Origin: Actinocrinis sp035605935 | GTDB lineage: Bacteria > Actinomycetota > Actinomycetes > Streptomycetales > Catenulisporaceae | Assembly: GCF_035605935.1 (NCBI RefSeq) | Contig: NZ_DATNGK010000263.1 | Span: forward strand, 1-64,000 | Direction of reading: 5' to 3' | Length of the DNA: 64,000 bases | Part shown: positions 59,658 through 64,000 of the stretch, piece after piece | Layout of the letters: each line of letters starts with the position of its first letter | Position numbering within the stretch: position 1 is the stretch's first letter | The notes under the pieces: model-generated | Seen by the model: the letters and a program-made list of their open reading frames with translations, nothing else | What the model was told of the DNA's origin: nothing | The model's database searches: none | Position numbers and translations under genes: made by a program

Positions 59658-60131
59658 GTGACCGACAAGGGCTTCGAGGACGGCGGACGGGCCGCGGCGA
59701 AGAAGGCGGGCTGGGTGCGGGTGCGGTTGACCGCGCCCCAGGAGACGAACGGTCCGCGCGGAGTATCACTGACCGAAGGCGAGCTGGTGCTGCGCGCCGA
59801 CCGGGTGGCGGTGGACGAGGACAACCTGGTCTTCCTGTGCGCCGATGAGGTGGTCTTCCGGCTGGACCGCCGCTATTTCAGCGCGCTTACCTGGTTCGTG
59901 GACCGGCCTACTTTCGGCGAATGGCTGCGGTCCCGGCGCAAGCAGTACCCGAACTCGCACACGCGCTGGTCGACAGATGAGCGCTCGCAGTTGGCGGATG
60001 AGGTCGGCTCGGGCTTCGGCTGGCAACGGATATCCGATCTGCACGGCCGCACCATCCACGCGGTACAGCGCGAGGCGGTTCGTGACGGGCTGGTCGCGGC
60101 GGAGGCATTTCCGCGTCCCGGAGTCGGTTAA
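59658..60131 (+). CDS. Hypothetical protein, possible DNA-damage-inducible
   Basis: 157 residues from the GTG at 59658 with GGGGAGAGG 8 bp upstream. Two parts: an N-terminal beta-rich domain (VRVRLTAPQETNG, GELVLRADRVAVDEDNLVFLCADEVVFRLDRRYFSALTWF) and a C-terminal helical part (RWSTDERSQLADEVGSGFGWQRISDLHGRTIHAVQREAVRDGL). The latter resembles a SANT/Myb-like or simple helix-turn-helix DNA-binding segment. No signal peptide or membrane helix. I do not recognise a family. A LexA-type palindrome upstream suggests SOS control; a regulator or repair accessory role would fit, but this is inference. Confidence 0.8.
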   Translation: MTDKGFEDGGRAAAKKAGWVRVRLTAPQETNGPRGVSLTEGELVLRADRVAVDEDNLVFLCADEVVFRLDRRYFSALTWFVDRPTFGEWLRSRRKQYPNSHTRWSTDERSQLADEVGSGFGWQRISDLHGRTIHAVQREAVRDGLVAAEAFPRPGVG

Positions 60132-60212
60132 CGGCGCAGGCTGCGGGTTAGGGCACCGGCGACGGGCCCACCTAGCCCTTACGTAAGCGCGCGATTGCGT
60201 TCAGTAGTCTGC

Positions 60213-60243
60213 TTGACCTGGAGTCCGCTCCAGGTCGCAGACT
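60213..60243 (+). promoter_or_regulatory. MerR-type promoter/operator
   Basis: -35 TTGACC (60213-60218) and -10 CAGACT (60238-60243) separated by 19 bp, with the palindrome GACCTGGAG-tccg-CTCCAGGTC (60215-60236) in the spacer. Over-long spacers with a central palindrome are the mark of MerR-regulated promoters. The predicted transcription start (about 60250) coincides with the merR ATG. Confidence 0.85.
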
Positions 60244-60250
60244 GCTGTGC

Positions 60251-60706
60251 ATGAGCACGACGACCTATTCAGTCGGCGAGGTCTCGGCGCGCACCGGATT
60301 CAGCGTCGACACCTTGCGTTACTACGAGCGGCTCGGCCTTATCGAGCCGGTGGAGCGATCAGTCGGCGGCCGGCGGATGTACCGGGACGAGGACGTCGGC
60401 TGGCTGGACTTCGTTTCCTGTCTGCGCGACACCGGCATGCCGATCGAGCGGATGCGCGAATTCGCCGAGCTGTGCCGCGACGGCGAGCACACGGTGCCTG
60501 AGCGGGTGGATCTGCTCGCCGCGCACGGCCAGCGGGTTGAGGCGGAGATCGAGGTCCTGCGCACAAAGCTGGCGGCGATCCGCCACAAGATCGAGTACTA
60601 CGAGGGCGTCCTCGCGCTGCGCGACGGCCAGGGCCCGGATCAGGGCAGCACAGGTCAAGACGGGCAGCAAGCCGGGGAATCGAGCGAGGAAGGACGACGG
60701 GCATGA
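60251..60706 (+). CDS. MerR-family transcriptional regulator
   Basis: 151 residues. N-terminal winged HTH: YSVGEVSARTGFSVDTLRYYERLGLIEPVERSVGGRRMYRDEDVGWLDFV in order, then a dimerisation coiled coil (about 85-125: VEAEIEVLRTKLAAIRHKIEYYEGVLAL). The C-terminal 25 residues are Gly/Gln/Glu-rich with no clustered cysteines, so it is not a metal sensor of the MerR/CueR kind; a small-molecule or stress signal is likelier. It probably activates its own operon through the 19-bp-spacer promoter. The stop overlaps the reductase start by 4 bp. No SD is present, consistent with a leaderless mRNA. Confidence 0.93.
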   Translation: MSTTTYSVGEVSARTGFSVDTLRYYERLGLIEPVERSVGGRRMYRDEDVGWLDFVSCLRDTGMPIERMREFAELCRDGEHTVPERVDLLAAHGQRVEAEIEVLRTKLAAIRHKIEYYEGVLALRDGQGPDQGSTGQDGQQAGESSEEGRRA

Positions 60707-61638
60707 GGTATCGGGAGTTCGGCGCGACAGGTCTGACGGTCAGTGAGATCGGGCTCGGCGCCTGGCAGCTGGGGAACGCGAAGGACTGGAACGGCCCGGA
60801 CGAGCGCGAGTCGCTGGCCATCATCGGCGCGGCGCTGGACGGCGGGGTGACCTTCTTCGACACGGCACCGAACTACGCCGGCGGACGCAGCGGCGAGTTG
60901 CTCGGCCGCGGGCTGCGCGGTCATCGGGACGAGGTGGTGGTGTGCACCAAGTTCGGGCACACGCCGGAGGGTCCGGACTTCGCGCCGGAATCGCTGCGCG
61001 GCTCGGTCGAGCGCAGCTTGCGGCAGTTGCAGACTGATGTGATCGACATCCTGCTGATTCACAGCCCGCCACGGGAGATGTACGACGGCCGCCTGGTACC
61101 GCACTATGGGCTGCTTGAAGATCTCAAGCAGGAGGGGCTGATTCGCGCGTATGGCGCATCGCTGGACTGGCCAGATGAGATCGACACGGTTCTCGAGAGC
61201 ACGAACAGCAAGGCGCTGGAGGTGTACCTGTCCGTCTTCCATCAGGAGCCGTGGGAAGCGATCGAGCGTGCCGGATCCGCTGGGGTCGGCAGCGTCGTGA
61301 AGGTGGCGCTCGAGTCGGGTTGGCTGGCCGGGAAGTATGACGCGACGTCGGTATTCTCCGATGTGCGGGCGCGATGGACGCCGCAGGATTTGCAGCGGCG
61401 CGCAGCGCTGACCGCGCGGTTCCTGGAGTTGGTGCCGGAAGGCTGGACGCCGGTGCGGACGGCGCTGGGGTTCGTGCTCGCGAACTCGGGTGTCTCGACA
61501 GTGATCCCCGGCACGAAGAGCATCGCGCAGCTGGAGACGAGCCTGCGGGCCGCGGACGGCGACCTGCCCGAAGACGTGCTCGCAGGGCTGCGCAAGCTGT
61601 TCGCGGAGGAGATCGCCGGCAATGCGGTGGGTTGGTAA
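60703..61638 (+). CDS. Aldo/keto reductase (MerR-linked)
   Basis: 311 residues, GAGGAAGGA SD inside merR. Full catalytic tetrad: Asp53 and Tyr58 (FFDTAPNYAGG), Lys83 (VCTKFGH) and His120 (LLIHSPP). NADP(H)-binding end: GVSTVIPGTKSIAQLETSL. Close in layout to AKR12/YakC-type oxidoreductases that reduce aldehydes. Forms a two-gene operon with merR by 4-bp overlap, so the regulator likely senses the aldehyde or ketone that this enzyme removes. Unlike the reductase at 57848-58843, its active site is intact. Confidence 0.92.
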   Translation: MRYREFGATGLTVSEIGLGAWQLGNAKDWNGPDERESLAIIGAALDGGVTFFDTAPNYAGGRSGELLGRGLRGHRDEVVVCTKFGHTPEGPDFAPESLRGSVERSLRQLQTDVIDILLIHSPPREMYDGRLVPHYGLLEDLKQEGLIRAYGASLDWPDEIDTVLESTNSKALEVYLSVFHQEPWEAIERAGSAGVGSVVKVALESGWLAGKYDATSVFSDVRARWTPQDLQRRAALTARFLELVPEGWTPVRTALGFVLANSGVSTVIPGTKSIAQLETSLRAADGDLPEDVLAGLRKLFAEEIAGNAVGW

Positions 61639-61896
61639 TCGGTCGGCGATCGGCCAGTAATTCGGACACGTCGGTTAGTCGTCGGTTGCTAGACGGCGGC
61701 CGACAACGCGGCCGACAGGCGGTGGCCAGGAAGATCAGTCAGGTTGGCTGACGAACACGGTCTCTGATAATCGCCTGGCGCCGGCCTGCCGGCCCGGCTG
61801 GCGCGCGGTTTGAACAGGGCCGGTCCGGATACATGCTTTGAAACAGTCGGGGCGGTTCGAGCGGGCGAGGCGAGTGGGGAATGTGGCGGTGCCCAG

Positions 61897-63213
61897 GTGA
61901 ATAGCCGGCCTCTTCGCCCGCGCCGTGGCGGCGGCTCAGAATCGACCGACTCCCCCGGTCCGGCGAAAAGCACCGCGGCTTCAGCTTCCCCGGCGCGCTC
62001 CACCTCATCGAAAGGCACCGCGTCCGGCTCCAACGGCCGGGTCTCCGGTACCGCGGCGGCCAAGTCCCGCTCGACCGGCGCGCTCGCCGGGACGCGGAAC
62101 ATGGCCAGGCAGCGGGCGCTCGCGGAGAACAACGCGGACGCGCTGGTCAATCTGCGGCTGCGGCTGGCGGCGGCGTACTCGTGGCGCATCCTGGTGGTCG
62201 GAGCGGCGGTCTACGTCGCCTACCTGCTGCTGCTGCGGTTCGAAGTGGTCGGTATCGCGGTCTTCCTCTCCTTGGTGTTCACCGCGCTGCTGCGGCCCTC
62301 GGTCAACATCACCTCGCGCTGGCTGCCGCGCTCGCTGTCGGTGCTGGTGTCGATGGTCGGCAGCCTCGCGGTGATCGGCGGGATCTTCACGCTGGTCGGC
62401 ACGACGGTCGCGGACGAGAGCAGCAGCCTGAGCCACGAGTTCAGCGGCGGCCTCGACCGGATCGAGCGCTGGCTGGAAGGGGCGCCGTTCCACGTCAACC
62501 CCTCCGCTCTGACCGGGCTCCAGGGCAAGATCACCTCGTTCATCTCCAGCCACCGCTCGACGCTGATCAACCAGGCGCTCAGCGGCGCCAGCCGCGCGGT
62601 GGAGATTCTCACCGTGCTGGCGCTGGCGGTCTTCTGCTCGATCTTCTTCACGAACTCCGGCGAGCAGATGTGGCGCTGGTTCACGGTGCAGCTGCCGGGC
62701 GAGTCGGGGAGCACCTGGGACCGGGCCGGGCGCGCGGCGTGGACCACCTTCTCCGGATACACGCGCGGTGTGATCATCGTCGCGGCGACCAACGCGGTGA
62801 TGGTCGGGATCTCCCTGTATCTGCTGAAGGTGCCGCTCGCGCTGCCACTGACGCTGCTGGAGTTCTTCGCCTCGTTCGTCCCGCTGGTCGGCTCGCCGGT
62901 AGCGATGGCGGTGGCCACGGTGGTGGCGCTGGCCGGGCGCGGCGTGGTGACCGCGATCATCGTGCTGGTGCTGATCGTGGTGTTCGGCCAGATCGAGGGG
63001 CACGTGCTGCAACCGCTGGTGATGGGCTGGGCGGTGCGGCTGCATCCGGTGGTGGTCGCGGTCTCCGTGATCGCGGGCACGGTGGCCGCGGGCTTGGTCG
63101 GCGCGGTGGTGGCGGTGCCGCTGGTGTCGATCGCGTGGTCGATAGTGCGGGAGTTGCGTACCAGCCCGGAAGCGGATGCGGACGTCGATGTCACGGCGCC
63201 GGACGAACCCTGA
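61897..63213 (+). CDS. AI-2E family permease (PerM/YdiK-like)
   Basis: About 438 residues from a GTG at 61897. The core begins near the ATG at 62101, so the start may be there. The first 70 residues are a Ser/Ala/Gly/Lys disordered stretch. Then come two membrane helices (SWRILVVGAAVYVAYLLLL, then FLSLVFTALL), a soluble loop of about 100 residues (VADESSSLSHEFSGGLDRIERWL), and further helices with the family motifs GYTRGVIIVAATNAVMVGISLYLLKVPLAL and GQIEGHVLQPLVMG. The name derives from E. coli TqsA, but most members have other or unknown substrates, including Na+/H+ exchange. Ends in an acidic tail. Confidence 0.88.
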   Translation: MNSRPLRPRRGGGSESTDSPGPAKSTAASASPARSTSSKGTASGSNGRVSGTAAAKSRSTGALAGTRNMARQRALAENNADALVNLRLRLAAAYSWRILVVGAAVYVAYLLLLRFEVVGIAVFLSLVFTALLRPSVNITSRWLPRSLSVLVSMVGSLAVIGGIFTLVGTTVADESSSLSHEFSGGLDRIERWLEGAPFHVNPSALTGLQGKITSFISSHRSTLINQALSGASRAVEILTVLALAVFCSIFFTNSGEQMWRWFTVQLPGESGSTWDRAGRAAWTTFSGYTRGVIIVAATNAVMVGISLYLLKVPLALPLTLLEFFASFVPLVGSPVAMAVATVVALAGRGVVTAIIVLVLIVVFGQIEGHVLQPLVMGWAVRLHPVVVAVSVIAGTVAAGLVGAVVAVPLVSIAWSIVRELRTSPEADADVDVTAPDEP

Positions 63214-63271
63214 CACCCGAGCTCAGAAAAATCACGGTGGCGCGGCGGCGGCTCGGTCTTAGCATGGCGGC

Positions 63272-63943
63272 GTGATAGCAGCCGACCGAATCCTGCCGTT
63301 CCTGGTAACGGCGATCATCATCATCTTGGCTCCCGGCCCGCAGGTGCTGTTCGTGGTCGGCCGCGCGCTCGCGTACGGCAGGCGAGCGGCGGTCTCGACG
63401 GCGGCCGGTGGAACCTTCGGCGCGTACATGCAGGCGATTTTGGTCTCGCTCGGGCTCGGCACGCTGGTCGAGCGGTCGGCGGTCGTCTATATGGCGCTGA
63501 AGCTGGCCGGCGCGGCGTATTTGGTGGTCCTCGGCGTCAAAGCGTTCCGGCACCGGCACGCGCTCGGCGCGAGTTTGCAGGAGGGCGAGGAAACCGTCGA
63601 GGGCGCGGGCGCCCCGTCGGCTCGGCCGGTCACCGGTTTGCGCGCGGCTCGGCAAGGAGTGCTGGTCGGGCTGACGAACCCTAAGGCCGCGGTGTTCTTC
63701 GGCGCGATCCTGCCGCAGTTCGTGGACCGGGCGCGTGGCGATGTGCCGCTGCAGATGCTCCTGTTCGCGACGATGTTCTCGACCATGGCACTGGTCTGCG
63801 ACAGCAGTTGGGGGCTTGCCGCCGGGACCGCGCGCGACTGGTTCGCCCGCTCGCCGCGCCGGCTCGCGATGGTCGGCGGCGCGGGCGGTCTGGCGATGGT
63901 GGGGCTCGGCGTCGGGATCGCCGTGACCGGCCGCAAGGACTGA
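63272..63943 (+). CDS. LysE-family amino-acid exporter (RhtB type)
   Basis: 223 residues from a GTG. Six helices; the family motif LAPGPQVLFVVGRALAYGRRAA near residue 20 has the conserved GP in helix 1. The later GVLVGLTNPKAAVFFGAILPQFV is the RhtB signature (N-P-K). The central cytoplasmic loop (about 93-125) is acidic then Ala/Pro-rich. Exports amino acids such as lysine, threonine, homoserine or leucine; the substrate cannot be read. The next gene starts 4 bp after the stop. Confidence 0.9.
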   Translation: MIAADRILPFLVTAIIIILAPGPQVLFVVGRALAYGRRAAVSTAAGGTFGAYMQAILVSLGLGTLVERSAVVYMALKLAGAAYLVVLGVKAFRHRHALGASLQEGEETVEGAGAPSARPVTGLRAARQGVLVGLTNPKAAVFFGAILPQFVDRARGDVPLQMLLFATMFSTMALVCDSSWGLAAGTARDWFARSPRRLAMVGGAGGLAMVGLGVGIAVTGRKD

Positions 63944-63947
63944 CCGC

Positions 63948-64000
63948 GTGACCGAGTCAGCTGCGCAGCTGCCGTGGCGCGTCATGCGTCAGGACGACAA
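63948..64000 (+). CDS. SPOR-like small protein, N-terminal part (cut by window edge)
   Basis: Seventeen codons from a GTG at 63948 are visible (MTESAAQLPWRVMRQDD). The P-W-R-V-M-R-Q-D-D start is like short actinobacterial SPOR-domain proteins that begin LPWLVMRQDDNGN. The gene begins 4 bp after the LysE stop, so it may share that transcript. Identification rests on a short segment. Confidence 0.5.
   Translation, partial: MTESAAQLPWRVMRQDD

Overview
The window is GC-rich chromosomal DNA from a filamentous or related actinobacterium. The evidence is gene content and order: mraZ-rsmH-ftsL-ftsI-murE, recA-recX-miaB-miaA, TrkA pair-DUF3159-DUF3710-dut, and families largely confined to Actinobacteria (DUF3040, DUF3093, DUF4193, GuaB1, MT0933-like antitoxin). 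GTG and TTG starts and long GC-rich inverted repeats used as terminators fit. I would place it near Streptomyces, Catenulispora or Actinospica, but the sequence alone does not fix the genus. No rRNA, tRNA, CRISPR array, insertion sequence or prophage gene was recognised. Almost everything looks like conserved core chromosome with a few accessory modules.

Layout. 1-5105 (minus): start of the division/cell-wall cluster, mraZ, rsmH, ftsL-like, ftsI and the 5' end of murE, driven from a MraZ operator with three GTGGAG boxes 10 bp apart. 5331-10822 (plus): MoxR ATPase, DUF58 protein, TgpA-like transglutaminase and a small membrane protein in one operon. 10846-17323 (minus): DUF3040 protein, a methyltransferase, DNA polymerase IV, glyA and a TRAM-domain RNA methyltransferase. 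17533-18851 (plus): two TrkA-type K+ regulatory proteins. 18980-21817 (minus): DUF3159, DUF3710, dUTPase, PaaI thioesterase. 21907-28131: DUF3093, DUF4193, gamma-carbonic anhydrase, a two-component system, a 58-residue protein, inositol monophosphatase and ferrochelatase. 28369-38288: a sugar-lactone oxidase, miaA, an antitoxin-like protein, LigB-like protein, miaB, an orphan glutamate-type binding lipoprotein, recX-recA and a CtaG-like protein. 38530-44039: a secreted lysine/glycine-rich protein, GuaB1-type GMP reductase with a hexapeptide acyltransferase, an MgtC-like protein and a HAD phosphatase. 44686-50092: a sugar module (SIS protein, two CUT1 permeases, Tat lipoprotein, divergent DeoR regulator). 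50313-57618: M50 protease, panB, map, a PrimPol-like protein, a DEAD-box helicase. 57848-64000: two aldo/keto reductases with TetR and MerR regulators, a possibly SOS-controlled unknown gene, an AI-2E-type permease, a LysE exporter and the start of a SPOR-like gene.

The most useful observations are regulatory. recA has both a LexA-type palindrome and a perfect match to the SOS-independent RecA-NDp promoter. An unknown 157-residue protein has a LexA-type palindrome just upstream. The aldo/keto reductase-TetR pair has a 24-bp palindrome over a candidate -35 and a 21-bp direct repeat. The MerR gene has a classic 19-bp-spacer promoter that may give a leaderless mRNA. The sugar module has operator-like repeats. 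I did not find a convincing wholly new multi-gene system; the sugar module and the 57.7-61.6 kb region are the best candidates for new biology.
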